64,000 bases of DNA from Podocnemis expansa (GCA_007922195.1 ML682067.1:726283-790282); one strand, 5' to 3'; shown: positions 45,236 through 58,203, numbered from the stretch's first letter. Made by a program: numbers and translations. Notes: generated by a model not told the origin, from the letters alone.

Positions 45236-46086
45236 AAGGAGGTGTGTGCTTACCCCATATACTGCTGCTGGAGAGAGATTTCTTCAGTGATATCCATTGG
45301 ATCAGCTCTGGTTTCCTCTGGAGTCATGTTATGATGCTCACTTCCTTCTTGCCAGCTAATGCTGACAGGAGCAGGTGTGGGCATGGTTTGAATGGACATG
45401 AGCAACACATCTTGAAGAACAAGTGTTATGGACAGTTAGTAACTCTTTTCTGCTTCAAGTGGTCACTCGTGTCCGTTACAATGGAAGTGACACTAAAGCT
45501 GTTGTGCAGGTTCAGAGTTTGGAGTTCTTGGCATGCTGAGTATAATGCTGCTTGACTGACAACTTGGTCATTGTTATCCTATTGGATGGTGGCATAATGA
45601 AATGCAGCTGTACAGACCGACTGCCATGTTACTACACTACAGATATCCTGAATATCATGTTTACCATGGGATTGTGGGACTGCCTTTGGAAGAGTGCCAG
45701 ATCTGACTGCAAGTGAACCTTTGCTTTGGCAAAGACCGTAGAAGGGCTCAGATCTCTGAAACCCTCCTGGCAGAAGTAATGGCCATCAAGAATCTGTCAT
45801 GAAAGACAGGGAGTAGAGAGCATATTGCTAGCGATTCAAATCGGGTTCCTGTCAGCCATGTCAACACTTGGTTGAGGTCCACTAGGGGCAGGTGGACAGG
45901 AGGAGAGGCTCTAACATTGGGTTAGGGTGGGGGATGTAACCACCAGCCCTTCGTGGAAATGATCACATATGGAGCTTGAGAAAAGGGAATGGCCATTCAC
46001 CATGGGTAGAAAGGCAAGATTGCCGGTAGATAGGCCCTGATCGATGACACAGCCAGACCTTGTTGCTTCAAATGGAACAAGTAGTC

Positions 46087-46655
46087 CTAAATTAAATGTG
46101 TCAGTGATAATGTAGGAGAAATACTCTTCTGTGTTGACCAGATTGAGAATCTCTTCCAATTTGTCAAATAAGTTGCTCTAGTGGAGACTTTTTTGCTCTG
46201 TAAAGCACCTCTTGAACCAGCCCTGGGCATGCTAGATCTGTGGGGTTCAGCCATGTAGCTTCCAGGCCATGAGATGAAGGGACCCAAGGTTCGGATGACA
46301 CAGACTGTCACAGTTCTGGGAGATCAGGTCTGAAAATGCAGGTAGACAGAATGGGATTTCCACTGGGAAGGCCCGGTGGGTGATGAGCCATTGTTGACAA
46401 GGCCATGCCATGCTATCAGGATGAGGTGCATTCTGTTCATTCAGACCTTCAGCAAGACCGTGTGTCTGGGAGGAAACACATAGGAGAGGTGTCCCTTTTA
46501 AGGGAGAAGAAATGCCTCTGTGAGTGATCCCAGGCTGTGACTGAGGAAGAAGCATAGCTGAGAATACAGCTGTTATGCTTCATTGTGAATAGGTTTATGT
46601 GGGGTACCCCACTTTTGGGAAAACATCCTTCATGACATCTGGACAGATAGGTCAT
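46087..46655 (-). pseudogene. DIRS RNase H to recombinase segment (second copy)
   Basis: Three overlapping broken frames read PHINLFTM, then CHPNLGSLHLMAWKLHG, then STRATYLTNWKRFSIWSTQK. This is the same connector region as 1070-1300 in the first DIRS copy, more heavily decayed. Confidence 0.65.
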
Positions 46656-47724
46656 TCATGACAGTTGGAGATGGATCTGTTGAGGTGATCTGCTAGCTTG
46701 TTCTGTGACCCTTGTAGGTGAGTGGCCTTGAGGCGAATTGAATGGGCTGTGCAGAATTCCCATAAGCAAAGAGCCTCCTGGCACAAGTGAGAGGAGCATG
46801 CCACCATCTTACCTGCTTATATAAAATACCACTGTTGTACTGTCTGTGAGGATCAATATGCCCTCTTCTAAGGGGATTAAGAATGCCTAGCAGGCTAGGT
46901 GAACTGCCCTGTTCTCCTTGATGTTGCTATGTAGCAGGAACTCCCCATGGAGACCGAAGACCCTGAGTTCTGATGAACCAGCCCTAAATGGTAAATTCTG
47001 TCCTTTGAACTGGGGAGAGGATAGACTTTTTAGTATTTATTAAGCTCGTTATGGGAAGTTGGCTGTATTAACTTTGTTTGTCTCTACCTGGGTCTTGGTT
47101 CAACCTCTGATCAGCTAATAGTCGAGGAAAGAGTAAACCTGAACTCTTTGCTTCTTCAGGAAGGCTGTGACAGCTGTCATGCACTTCGTGAACACTTTTG
47201 AGGCTGAGCATTGAGGACTTTGTGAACACACTGACAGGTGGATTGGAAGCACTGTGAATCAGTAGTGCACATGGTTCATGGAAGGGCATAACAAGTGGGG
47301 TGCCACAAGGATTGGTTCTGGGTCTGGTTCTGTTCAATATTTTCATCAATGATTTAGATGACGGCATGGAGAGTACGCTTATAAATTTTGTGGATGATAC
47401 CTAGCTGGGAGGCATCGTAAGTGGTTTGGAGGATAGGACCACAATTCAAAATGATTTGGACAAACTGGTGAAATGGTTTGGGGTTAATAGGATGAAATAC
47501 AATTAAGACAAATATAAAGTACCCCACTTAGGAAAGACCAGTCAATTGCACACATACAAAATGAGCAATGAGTGCCTACAGAGCAGTACTGTGGACAGGG
47601 ATCTGGGTGTGATAGTGGACCAGAAGCTAAATATGAGTCATGTAACATTGTTGCAAAATAATAATAAAAAAGCACCATTCTGGGATGTAGTAACAGGAGT
47701 ATTGCAAGTAAGAAAAAAGTAGTA

Positions 47725-47919
47725 ATTCTCTTGTTCTACTCTGCACTGATTAGGCCTCAGCTGGAGTATTGTGTCCAGTTCTGGGAGCCTCATTTCAGGA
47801 AAGATTTGGAGAAAGCCCAGAGAAGTGCAACAAGAATGATTAAAGGTCTGAAGTACTTGATTTATGAGGGAAGATTGAAAGAGCTGGGTTTGTTTAATCT
47901 GGAAATGAGGAGATTGTGA
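47725..47919 (+). pseudogene. CR1 reverse transcriptase C-terminal remnant
   Basis: A 62-codon open piece carries ALIRPQLEYCVQFWEPHF, RSATRMIKGLKYL and LKELGLFNLEMRRL, the conserved end of CR1 ORF2. It reads directly into a stop and is a fragment of the nested LINE. Confidence 0.85.
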
Positions 47920-48144
47920 GGGGACATGGTAACAGTTTTCACATGTCTTAAAGGTTGTTGCAAGGAAGAGGGAGAAAAATTACTCCCATAACCACTGATG
48001 ATAGGACAAGAAGCAGCAGGCTTAAATTACAACAAGGGAAGTTTAGGTTGGACATTAAGAAAAAATTCCTAACTGTCAGGGTGATTAACCATTGAAATAA
48101 GTTGCCTAGGCAGACTGTGGCATGTCTGTCAGTGGAAGTGTTTA

Positions 48145-48440
48145 GTTCCAAAGGGGCAGCCAAGTTAGTCTAGTAAAGTGCGCAAAAAAAAAAAAAAAAA
48201 AAGGCAAGGAGTCTTGTGGCACTTAAAGACTAACAGATTTATTTATCACATGAGCTTTCGTGGGAGAAAATCCCACTTTGTCAGATGCTTTGAAAAGGGG
48301 GAGCTTGCAGAATTGGATGAGAATAAATGCAGGAGAATGTAAGACATGGGGTCAGGTTGTACTGCAACAGCAAATCAGAGCATTTGTAAGGATTCAAACT
48401 CAAGAAAACAGCATGCAGACTGTTCACCGGAAGGTGAAGT
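48145..48440. mobile_element. Penelope-like fragment and unclassified DNA inserted in the CR1
   Basis: It contains GGGCAGCCAAGTTAGTCTAG, a run of about 19 A, GGAGTCTTGTGGCACTTAAAG, and a hammerhead-like region read on the minus strand (CTGACAA...GAAA at about 48283-48256, with G lost from the box). The CR1 3' UTR resumes near AAAGCAGGTTTTAGACAAAC at about 48441. The 48293-48437 portion is not recognised. Confidence 0.6.
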
Positions 48441-50470
48441 CAAAGCAGGTTTTAGACAAACACTTTTCAGGAATGGTTTAAGATAGTACTTGGTCCTGCC
48501 ATGAGTGCAGGGTACTGGACTCGATGACCTCTCTTGGTCCCTTCCAGTTTCTATGATTCTCTGGTTGATGATGAATCTGAGGAGTCTTCCATGACCTTGA
48601 AAGATCAGAATGTGAAAATAAGCATCCTTCAAATCGAGTATGAATCCAGGAGGAGGTCAAGGAGACTATGTGATACTTAAGTTTCTTCATGAACTTGTTC
48701 AGTCTGAGTGTGCTGTTGGCTCCTCTGCAGATCCCAACCAGACTGCATCTCTTGAATAAGTTGTTTGTGAGCATGTTCCCTGAAGAGGGACAGGGAGGGA
48801 GAATGGATAGGAGGAGAACAACTAAATTGCATGGTATATCCTAGTGTTGTTTTGTGTAGAACCCCTTGGTCCAAGGTAATGTGTGTTCACGCCCAGCAGA
48901 AGTGGGATAAACAGTTCACAAAAACTAGTGAGTCTGGATCCATGCTTTGGTCTGGTAAGCTGTCCCAGGTGTCACATCAAAAAGCCAGCTTGGACCCCCA
49001 CCACGTGTTGAGGTTGTGTGGAGTCAAGTGCAGGCACAGATGAGGCCTGGGGCAGAGGTCTCCTCCTAAAACCCTTTCTTTTCCTCCTGCTGTAGTCTTG
49101 CTGGACAGAGGGTCAGAAAAAACTCAGCAGGTGGCTGAAGTTTATCATGCCATCTTGACTGAGTCATGGTCTGGTGGGCCATGCCAGAAATATGAAACCG
49201 TGGTCTGGGTCCATTGTTGGTTACTGTCAGCTGGAGTGTTGGTGCTGACTCTTGTTAGAGATATAGGACTCTGCCCTTACGTGTATCCCTTAGGAATCCT
49301 TTCCTGGAGATCAAGGTAAAGCGATGCTGTCAGTGAACAGTGCCAGGAAGCGGGAGACCAGACCATTGTGGCTGGTTTCCTTTTGAGGGCACCTGGACTC
49401 CCAGTGTTGTGGCAGATCTTCATATCAGTGTTGCAGTCAACTTTTCTCGTACTGATGGGGATGGCGGGACCAGGAGAGAGAGAGCCAGTCTTTCCCAGCC
49501 ATAACGAGCTCTGGCAGTTGAGGTAGCACCGGGTAGTAGACATCTGATGTTTCTCTGGGAATTGCTGAAGTTGATGGTAGTTGTCCTGGAGTCAGAGTAA
49601 ATGGTACCAGGTTGGTTGTACAAGTCTCAGTGGTCCAGCCTGGGTCATACTCCATTAAATCTCTCTCTGACCTCAGGGTCAGAGATCAGCCTCTGTCCAT
49701 CTTCCTCTGCTTTTTTTCTGGCATAAGAGTGGTGCCAGGAGCCCTTAGCTGGAGTTGTCTTCTGTAGCCTTGGAGACAGTGAACAGTGCTGAGATTACTG
49801 AGAAGCAGGGTCAACATCCTGTGCTAGTGACAGGGATGGAGACCGGTGCTGAGATCTAATAGTTGTTGGGTTGGTCCTAAAAGAAGGTGAAGTACTCAGT
49901 GCGAAGTCTGAGCAGCTTGATTTGGAGGGAGGATAGAGAACTGCCTCCATGAGGATGACCCTTAGTCTCTGTCCTTGGTGTTGGGGCTGAAGTCCTTGCA
50001 AATCCTGCAGCATTTCTGCACATGAGCTTTCCCCAGGCGTTTAAGGTGGCTGGAATGGGGATCACTCACCAGCATAGGTTAGTGGCATGAATGGCAAGAC
50101 ATAAACCCTGGAAACTGAGGCATGCCTGTTAACCCCGCGATGTGGGCTGTGCAAACCTAAGTATTCTAACAACTAAAACTTAACAGCTATAATAATTGTA
50201 ACTGTATGTACAAAATTATAACAAAGTCCACTGTGTGGAATACTTGATAACACGAGACTGAAGCAGTTCCAGTGACCGACCATCACAGGCAGTAGAAAGG
50301 AACGACAGGGCAACAGGCCCTTTATGCTGGCACTATGAGTGTGTTACTTTGGGATCCCAGAGCTGATCTGGTAGACAACACTGATGAAAAAACAGCACTT
50401 GTAGGTGCTTTGGGAAGGATGCACCTACTTTGGAATGGACATGAGCAAATACTTGAACTACAAATTTCTA

Positions 50471-52413
50471 TCTGTTGTTTTCATAGAAATGGTGTACAGT
50501 ATTTTAAGTCTTTAAACTAGTATTTGCATTTTAACAGTTTATAATTTCAGTTGTCTCCATGCTAAGTTTTTAGTCATGTTGTTTCCAAAACTTCATTTTG
50601 CAGAGTCATTTGCAGTAACTCTTTGGAATTCCTTTCCCATTGTCTTTCCTTCAGTTTGTTGGACAAGATGGAGTTTAGTGTAACCTTGAATGAATTCAGC
50701 AGTGTTTAATTTTCAAGTTAAACAGCTTACTTTTTCCTTTGGAAAGTTCTGAGATAGAGTTATGCAGGTGGCATTTAGGAATCAGCTGGCCATCAGAGAC
50801 CTCTTTGTGCATGTCTGAGGAATGCAAAATAAGAGGCTGGAACTGTGTCATCTCTTCTGGTTCTCTCTATTTTCACTCAAAGTGGCATGTTTCATAGGGT
50901 TAGCAACAGCATGGCTCCCAAAGCAATTCAGCTTTCCTCTTTATCTGAATCCACTATTGCCAATGCCAAACATTCAAAAATAAGGTCTTAGCCCCAAAGT
51001 CAATCTCAATTTAAAAAAATTGGGTAATTTTAATTTTTATTTTACTTCTGATTTGAGCCTTTGTGAACTTCTCACATTTTCAAGCTTTTCTCCATCACCA
51101 TGAGGGCTAGAAACTTTAAACTAAGATTCTTATTTAATCAGATACCTCTGGGAGCTAGGTCTGTAAGATAAACATGAAATATAACAAGACTTGAAATTGT
51201 GGTTGGCAAAATAGCAATCTCTTTTCAAAGCTCTGGAGTTTTGTTGCGATTTAGGTTGCCTCCCATACCTCTATTTCCATTTTTTTTATGCCCACCTCTT
51301 TTTCTGCTCAAGTTTAATGACACACACTCTAGGAACAACACTGATACAGACTGGTGTCCCCTTAGCCTAATGTTTAGCTCACTGTTGGTTCTTTCTGTTG
51401 AAATGGATGGCAGTTTAAGAATTGTTCTTAATACTTAACCAAACAAACATATAAGTAGGCTAGAGTGTTCAAAATTTCCTTATGCCATTTTCCCTGTGTT
51501 CCTCCAAAAAATGTTAATGCTTATGGTATTTACAAGTCATATATGCTATCATCCAAACATTCTATGCAACTAGCTTTTTATATGCTAGCTTCTGCCTGAA
51601 AAATAGTTTATTCTCTTTCAGGCTGCACTCTGGTTCCTCCATAATTGGTTTATATACTCTGCAACAATTCCTCTCAGCCAAATAGAGCCCTTTTTTACCT
51701 GCTTAACACTCTTCAGCAGGATTCTGTTGTCACTCTTGATTTAATTATGTTGAACCACCCACCTCCCCCTAAAAATAACATAATTTGATTTATTTTCTTA
51801 CATGTCACCAATTATTTTATTGTTTAAAACCATCTCATAAAAATTAGCTCCTCTCTTTTGTGTAAATATGAAAAGGTGTTTCCTAAGCTTGAAAAATATT
51901 TTATAATAAAGATGTTGAGTTTATTTTAGAGACTACTCTAGAAGATCTGTTTTTTAAAGAAGGCTTCTGTGCAGGTGTCTGTGCAGAATGTTATTTCATA
52001 TATAGTGACAGGTCACTGTTATCTGGTGATCATAAGATGAAAATGTACACAGCCATGTACCTATTCAACATGCATAAGTTGTTCAGGAAGTTCCATGCCC
52101 TACTTGGCCTATGCAGGTTAGTGATGATGTGATGCTTTTAGCAAAATTAATTTTACTCACTGGAGGTTAAAGTTCTGCCCTCTGCTACATTCATGTGATT
52201 CCTATTGACTACACTGGGAGTTGCAAAGAGGTAGAATTTGAATTGTGTGGTTTGATTCTGTAACTGGCTAAGCTTCCACAGTGTACATCTCCCACTGACT
52301 CCACTGGGAATTAAATGTTCTAAATATTTAATATTTATTTAACATTTAATTATTATGAAATCTTTATATCATCATAGAGTTTACTGTGCTCAAGCTTAAT
52401 GCATGTTTTGTAG
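50471..52413. other. MDM1: MDM1 intron 2, right part, no recognised element
   Basis: AT-rich intronic DNA. Open frames such as 51199-51438 have no recognisable content and poor splice context. Confidence 0.5.
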
Positions 52414-52781
52414 GAATCACAAGAGAGCCAAACTTCATTTCCAAGAGAAGGGTGCCTTACTTCAATCCACAGATTTCAAAGTCCTTTGAATGGAGAGAGG
52501 ACAGCGATTTGGAAGAACAGTTGGATGGAGCACCAGAAGTTGAAGGCACTGCGCCTGCAGATTCACATACAGATGATGATAATGATATAAATCAGGAAAA
52601 CATTGAAACGCCTGAAGCACCCAGACTTCCTAAAAAAATTCGATCCCACTCTGCAGATTCTAGAATTGAATCAGCCATCTCCATTGCAGAAAACAATGAT
52701 CAGAGGCCACCTGCAACTCCAGTCAACCAAAATGCAGTATTTGTACCTTCAAAAAAGGACTTAGAAAAAACAGATAATGGG
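52414..52781 (+). CDS. MDM1: MDM1 coding exon 3 (acidic and RSHSADSR region)
   Basis: This is the largest exon in the window at 368 bp. It enters in phase 1 and leaves in phase 0. The acceptor is TTTTGTAG and the donor a rather weak GTAGGA. It encodes ITREPNFISKRRVPYFNPQ, then an acidic low-complexity stretch around DSHTDDDNDINQ, then the conserved RSHSADSR segment, and ends EKTDNG. The acidic middle is poorly conserved in the family, while the ends are well conserved. If the donor is not used, the frame continues for about 16 more codons to a stop just past a run of nine C (52802-52811 region), giving a short read-through isoform. There is no evidence that this is real. Confidence 0.94.
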
Positions 52782-53407
52782 GTAGGAATCACTAGAAAGA
52801 TTCCCCCCCCCCTTTTCGTAGTCTGTGGTTAAAGTTTAGTAATATGATTGTTACAGTAAATTAAATACTGTTAAGCCGTGTTTCATACTTAGCTATTTCT
52901 GCAGTTTGTTATAATTTCGTCTCTATGTAACTCTGTATTTTGACATTAATCTGTGCTAAGCTCCCATTATGTTGGAAGAGGTGTTTGTTAGGATTAGATT
53001 TTTCTTAGTCTTTGTGCGGTGTGCTTCACCTGGCACATGACCAGGATTCATCACTAAATTTGATCTGCTGGTTGGATTATTAGCTTGCCCAGCTTGAGCT
53101 GGGTATTGGTGAGGAGTGTGATATGAACACTAATCCGTGTCCCCAACAAGATTCTGATTCCACAGAACTCCGTGGGATTTATACACCATTTATTTCAGTT
53201 GAACTAAAATTTATCTCATAATGTGTAGTCTTCAGAGCTGTCCAGAATGAGAGTGTGCATCTTTCATTTGCTTACAGGACTAAGCAAAGAACAACCCTGA
53301 TGTAAGGATGTGAATTAACAGTTTATTTAAGAGAAAATTGCAGTAGCTGAAAGTCGAGGAGTATGATAAATGGAGTTTATTTCTGATTCATTGTTTTATG
53401 TTGACAG
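52782..53407. other. MDM1: MDM1 intron 3
   Basis: Short 626-bp intron with a C-run just after the exon 3 donor. No element recognised. Confidence 0.85.
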
Positions 53408-53542
53408 TTTCACAGAGTTCTTCAAAAGAAGTCAGGCATGAATATTTCACCTTCAAATGGTTTCCCTAGAAATTCTGAATATCAAAGGCAGTTTGTATGG
53501 AAAACCTCCCCCCAAAACTCTCCAATACTTGCAGCTGACCAG
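53408..53542 (+). CDS. MDM1: MDM1 coding exon 4 (second EYxRxF repeat)
   Basis: The exon is 135 bp and symmetric (phase 0 to 0), with a TTGACAG acceptor and a GTAATT donor. It encodes FHRVLQKKSGM at the start, then NSEYQRQFVWKTS, the second copy of the repeat motif and the most strongly conserved block of the protein, and ends LAADQ. Because its length is a multiple of three and both ends are phase 0, skipping it would keep the frame and remove exactly one motif. Intron 3 is only 626 bp. Confidence 0.94.
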
Positions 53543-55008
53543 GTAATTGTGAAGAATCTGAAAAGTAAATACACAGTTCAGTTTATCAATCAAGAAAGTA
53601 ATTTAATTACTCTGATTTCTTTATATTTTTGCTGTGGTAGACTGGTGTGCTATTCACAGTGCTGTTTTTGCTTTCTCATATACAAAAGCACATTGCCTTT
53701 GTGTTCAAATTCATATGTGATCCTTTATAAAAGGATTGGATCCTGCAGGCTGCTGTGTAAGCAAAATTGTCTTTGCAGTTTCATGTGCTAGTGGGAATTT
53801 TGCTTGTGTAGACTTGGCCCAATCAATTCAATAATAGGTAGATGTTTTGCTATCACATTGCTTAAATTATGAAAGACTTCACAGTAAGCTCTTTTTCATT
53901 GGGATTCTATTACTAATCTGTATGATGCTTTCCTAATTGGTGCTCATTAAAAAAAACTGCTGTTCTGTAGCAAGGAACCAGGAGGTCTGAAGCAATAAGG
54001 CCTGCCCCCTACCCCTCCATGCAAAAGTTTGCACAGTTTATTCCAAAAACATACAGAGTAAGGACCTTGATCCTGCACATGCTTACACGTATACTTAAAT
54101 TTACTACTGCTGAGTAGGCCCATTGATCTCAATGAGATTAGTCAGAGTAGTAAAGTTATATATATATAAAGTGTTGGCAGTATCAGAATTTAAGACAGAA
54201 TTTTTTTATCAAGTGATTCTAATGTTAAGTCAATATTGGATCTGTACTTTGAGTTATATCTATAAAATGTCTGATGAAAAGTACATCTGAAAATTACAAT
54301 AGTAAAGATACCTGATCCTTGAACAGGTGCATTAACAATGTCAAAATTATCTTGACTTTAGGATAATTGGTCTAATCCAAGCCCGTATAGCAAAGGCGAG
54401 GAGAATTTATCTCTGGGGCATATGGTGTGTCCTTTCATTCTCAAAAGTCTGTCAGAAGATTTGATCTCACCATTTGTAGTAGTCAAGTAAATTCTACATC
54501 ATAGTTTATAACACAGAATTAATTGCAGAACATGGAATGGATCAAATTACGATCCAGTAGGTATCCTATTTTAAACCATGAAAGAGTTCGTCAGTACTTG
54601 TTGACAGGCTATAATGCCTCTTATGGAAGCTTTATGGTCTATTGTTTCAAAAACCTGTGATTGAGTACAAATCTAAAGGTGATTTGCAAAGATTTGTCAA
54701 CCGCCCTCTTCCCCAAACAAAGAAAATACCTTTAGAAAAAACAAAAAAACCCCAAGAATGAATCATTGGGTCTAGATATAGAAATGCTTCTGAATTACAT
54801 CCATACAAAGAAATAATTTTGGTAATTATTTTTAAGTTTAGCCACTTCCCTGTTTGTCTTATAAATCTAGTGGATAACTTTTCCACAAGCAGTATTTGTT
54901 CACTCTTGGTTTCTCTGTCTGCATACTAGTTGAGTCATTAAGATAGCTGATTTTGAAAATTTGTCTTTAAGATTAGCAAGTTAATTTTTTTGTTGTTTAA
55001 ATTCAAAG
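53543..55008. other. MDM1: MDM1 intron 4
   Basis: 1466 bp, AT-rich, with a short (TA)n run near 54157-54168. No transposon ends or extra exon seen. Confidence 0.8.
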
Positions 55009-55188
55009 ATTATTCACAACACAACAAAAGCCATTCCCCCGTTTAAGTCTCCTGCAGTTACGCCTGAAACTGAATATGAGAGAAGCTTCAAAATTTCTCC
55101 TTCAGCTAAGGGACCAAAACTGAGGTGTGATGTCAAGGCAAGTGAAGCTTCTGTACATGCACCAGCAAAGATCTCCCCTGAAAGAAAG
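55009..55188 (+). CDS. MDM1: MDM1 coding exon 5 (third EYxRxF-like repeat)
   Basis: The exon is 180 bp and symmetric (phase 0 to 0), with a TTCAAAG acceptor and a GTATGTG donor. It encodes IIHNTTKAIPPFKSP, then ETEYERSFKISP, a third and more divergent copy of the repeat, and ends KISPERK. PPFK and SPERK match the family layout. As with exon 4, skipping would be frame-preserving. Confidence 0.93.
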
Positions 55189-57504
55189 GTATGTGTATAC
55201 TTCAATATCCTTGACTGATGTTTCAGTATTCTGTTTTTAAGTGGTTTCTCTGTTAAGTTTTATCATTCTTACATGTGACACTAGTGCATTGGGAAAGGTT
55301 CTGCTTCAGAAAGGGACTCTAAAATAACATTGAGGGATTCCATGGTTGTGTCTTTGTGGTTTCTTTGTCAAGTATGTTCACTTTACAAGTGAAAAGATTT
55401 GTTTTTCTGTTGCCAGCCTAAATCGTCAGCTTGGCTCTGAGACTCAAACCGGATTCTTTCCTTTCTGCTGCAAGCAGTAAGGACTCTGCTAGTTAAGTTA
55501 TTCCTTGCTTGCTACCTGTATTGTCTCTTGAAGCTCAGTAGTAGAAGAATTCTGTTTATTTTCTGTTATGTATAATGATTCTATAGGTCTAATAGGAGTA
55601 AAAAGCAATAACATTTTGTAATCACAAAAGTCCAAAGCTATGGATTTGAACAGGTACAAGGAATAAATCCAGTGTATCAATTTTACTGTCAATTTGCAGA
55701 CTGTGGTTCCACTTTTTAAAGCAAACAGATGGGTGATGGGATTGTAATTTTTATTCAACTTGTTAAATGCAGTACTGTCATAGAACGTCATGTAGTATAC
55801 ACAATGTATAGTTCAAACATTAGGATGTCTTTTGTAGAGCCCGGAAAACAGTCAGCTACCTCTTTGGCTTCACATATATAGATTATGTTGGCAAAGATTT
55901 CCTACTGTTGCTATGGGCAATTCAGCTGCACTGAGGGTAGTGCAAGTTTAGAGAAGGTGTGGGTTGCTGATGGCAGGTTTGGCACCAATTCATCTTGAGT
56001 AGATTTGCATAATGTTATGGTAAAAACACCAGTGGTGACAGGCTGTTTCTCTAGTAGCAGAGCTGAACCAATTATGCGAGTACTGGAAAATGTTTGGAAA
56101 AATGATCAATGTTGACAAGACCTTCAACGAACATCATAATTAGTCTTTTTATTAAATCAGATCCACTGGAAGAGTGGAGTTCTGTCAGACTGAAGAACCT
56201 TGAATTATCAGAGGACAGTAACCTCAGTTCCGAAAGACATAAAAATAACCTACTTTGCACAGTAATAGGATAGACACAAGGTTTTCCTAACACAACGCTC
56301 ACTATTTTACCTCATTTTAAAGTCCCACAGAATAGGCTATGCATGCTGCAGCAATGGGGTTGGATGGGACTCTGTTCAGTCTATTATCTCAGTGTCTTGA
56401 TTAAACCAGCAGAAGTAACTACTGGTGTGAATCAAGACTCTGCCTGATGAGCTAGTCACTAGGGCCATTATCCAAGAAAGTACATGTTTAACTCTTAAGT
56501 GCACAAATAGTTCAGTTCAAATCAGTGGTGCTTCTCAGGTTCTTAAAGTTAAGCATGTGCTTCAGTGCTTTGGATTGGGGCCTACACCAGTCCATTACTT
56601 TAAAGGTGACTTTGAGAGAATAGATGCTGAGTTTGTGCCCTTTTTTGCTTCTTTAGCAAGTGTGAAGGAAGTATGTAAGGTGGGAGGGTTGTTTGGTTGT
56701 TAAGTTTTCTGCTTATTTTTTCAAACACCAGAAAAGCAGGTCAAGCGATAGGTAAGCAAATGAGAGAGTAAGGAGTTTTTAGTCAGTCACCACCTGAAAC
56801 ATTGTTTTCTGTTTATTCATATTTATCTGCAACAATGAATTAATATTTTGAAGAACAGTGTGTTTTCAAAGATTTATCACACCTGACCCTTCAAAATAGT
56901 GTGCTCTCACAATATGCATCTGAAAGACTTGAGTAAAACCTGACAATCATGATAAAAGAAAAACATGAATGGGGTTGGGGGGGTGGAGTCAAACTCCTAT
57001 AAACCACAAAGCAGCAAAAAAGGACACAAGCCAAATTTTCTAAAAAATCCTAAAATTCTTTTCAGGTAACTTCGAGGGGCTAGCTCATAAATTATAAAAC
57101 AAATTCAAAAATTCCCCCTAGTTTTAATGCAATATTTTAAAAAGTATGTTTTTTTAATTGTCACAAATGTACAAGTTGATTTATTACATTACTTGGGTAC
57201 CTTGCAGAAGTGTAGTGCTATGTTATGCCTGTGGTTTCTTATTAAGTGTTTAGTTTTATATTAAATGTCTTCCCTAAAACACATAGAATGTACGATATGG
57301 CTGAGTGAATGTTGCTATAGGAACCTCAATTTTGTTATTTCCTGGCTTTGAGCCCCCCCACCCCAAGCCTAATGCTTCATTCTTGTAGAGTTTGCATAAA
57401 ATATGTATATGAGGACTTTTCTACATGATGTATTGGTGCACAACTTGTGTATTAACTGACAGTGTGGGCTCTGCTGATGCACACTAAAAGTTCTCTAGTG
57501 TGCA
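55189..57504. other. MDM1: MDM1 intron 5, left part
   Basis: No recognised element in about 2.3 kb of AT-rich intronic DNA. Confidence 0.55.
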
Positions 57505-58203
57505 CTGAATAGCTGGCTGGCTGGTAGTACTGAAGAAAAGGAGTGGGTGTTATAGTGGATCACAAAATGAATATAAGCCAACAACATGATGCAGTTGCAA
57601 AAAAGGCTCGTCTAATTCTGGGATGTATTAACGGGAATGTTGTATGTAAAATACAGGCGGTAATTCTTCCCCTTTACTGGGCATTGGTGAGGCCTCAGCT
57701 GGAGACTGTGTCCAACTTGGGCTTCACACTTTAAGAAAGGTGTGGACAAACTGAAGATTGTCCAGAAGAGAGCAATAAAAATGAAAAAAGGTTAGGAAAC
57801 CTGACCTACGAGGAAAGGTTTAAAAAACTGGGCATGTTTAGCCTTGAGAAAAGGAGACTGGTTGGGGAGGGGAAGAACCTCAGGGCAGTAATCAAATATA
57901 TTATACAAAGGAGAGTGATTAGTTGTTCTGCATGTCCATTGAAGGTTGGTCACAATGCAATGAGCTCATTTTTCAGCAAGGGAGATTTAGGTTAGATATT
58001 AAGAGAAGCTTTCTAACTATAAAGGTAATTAAATTTTCCAAGAGAAGTTGCAGAATTGCCATCACTATAGGTTTTTGAAAAGCAGATTGTATAAACACCT
58101 GTCAGAGATGACCTAAGGTGTCTTGGTGGTCCTGCCTCAGTGTAGAGTGCTGGATTGATGACTTCTTGAGGTCCCTTCTAGCTGTACATTTCTGTGATTC
58201 TGT
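57505..58203 (+). mobile_element. CR1 LINE 3' fragment in MDM1 intron 5
   Basis: The plus strand reads GVIVDHKMNISQQHDAVAKK, ILGCINGNVVCKIQAVILPL and ALVRPQLE (57540-57720), then CR1 3' UTR sequence ending TGATGACTTCTTGAGGTCCC and TTCTGTGATTCTG at about 58203. It ends 107 bp before MDM1 exon 6. Confidence 0.85.

Larger units (their letters stand above)
47225..48565 (+). mobile_element. CR1 LINE 3' region, nested in the second DIRS element
   Basis: The plus strand reads GVPQGLVLGLVLFNIFINDL-like sequence at 47295-47355, a VDDT active-site variant at 47390-47400, DRDLGVIVDQKLNMS near 47600-47640, and LFYSALIRPQLEYCVQFWEP at 47730-47800. It ends with the CR1 3' signature GGTCCCTTCCAGTTTCTATGATTCT (48536-48560, given here only as landmark). 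Frames are broken. A further insertion splits it at about 48137-48440. Confidence 0.85.
45240..50470 (-). mobile_element. Second DIRS retrotransposon, in MDM1 intron 2, interrupted by a CR1
   Basis: Minus-strand order is gag-like (about 50065-48850), RT (about 48780-48560, and 47225-47090 with a YLDDWL-equivalent FLDY), RNase H and its C-terminal block LGSLHLMAWKLHG (about 46660-46250), then the recombinase N-terminal segment STRATYLTNWKRF near 46180. At the left end, 45390-45484 folds back (GGACATGAGCAACACATCTTG against GGACACGAGTGACCACTTG on the opposite strand), as DIRS terminal repeats do. The same GGAATGGACATGAGCAA occurs near the right end (50428-50446). All domains are broken. Confidence 0.75.

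Noticed and set aside
52386..52832. A 148-codon single-exon reading of the MDM1 exon 3 region starting at 52386
   Set aside because: The first ten codons are intron 2. The acceptor at 52412-52413 and the Gly codon split with exon 2 show where the exon begins.
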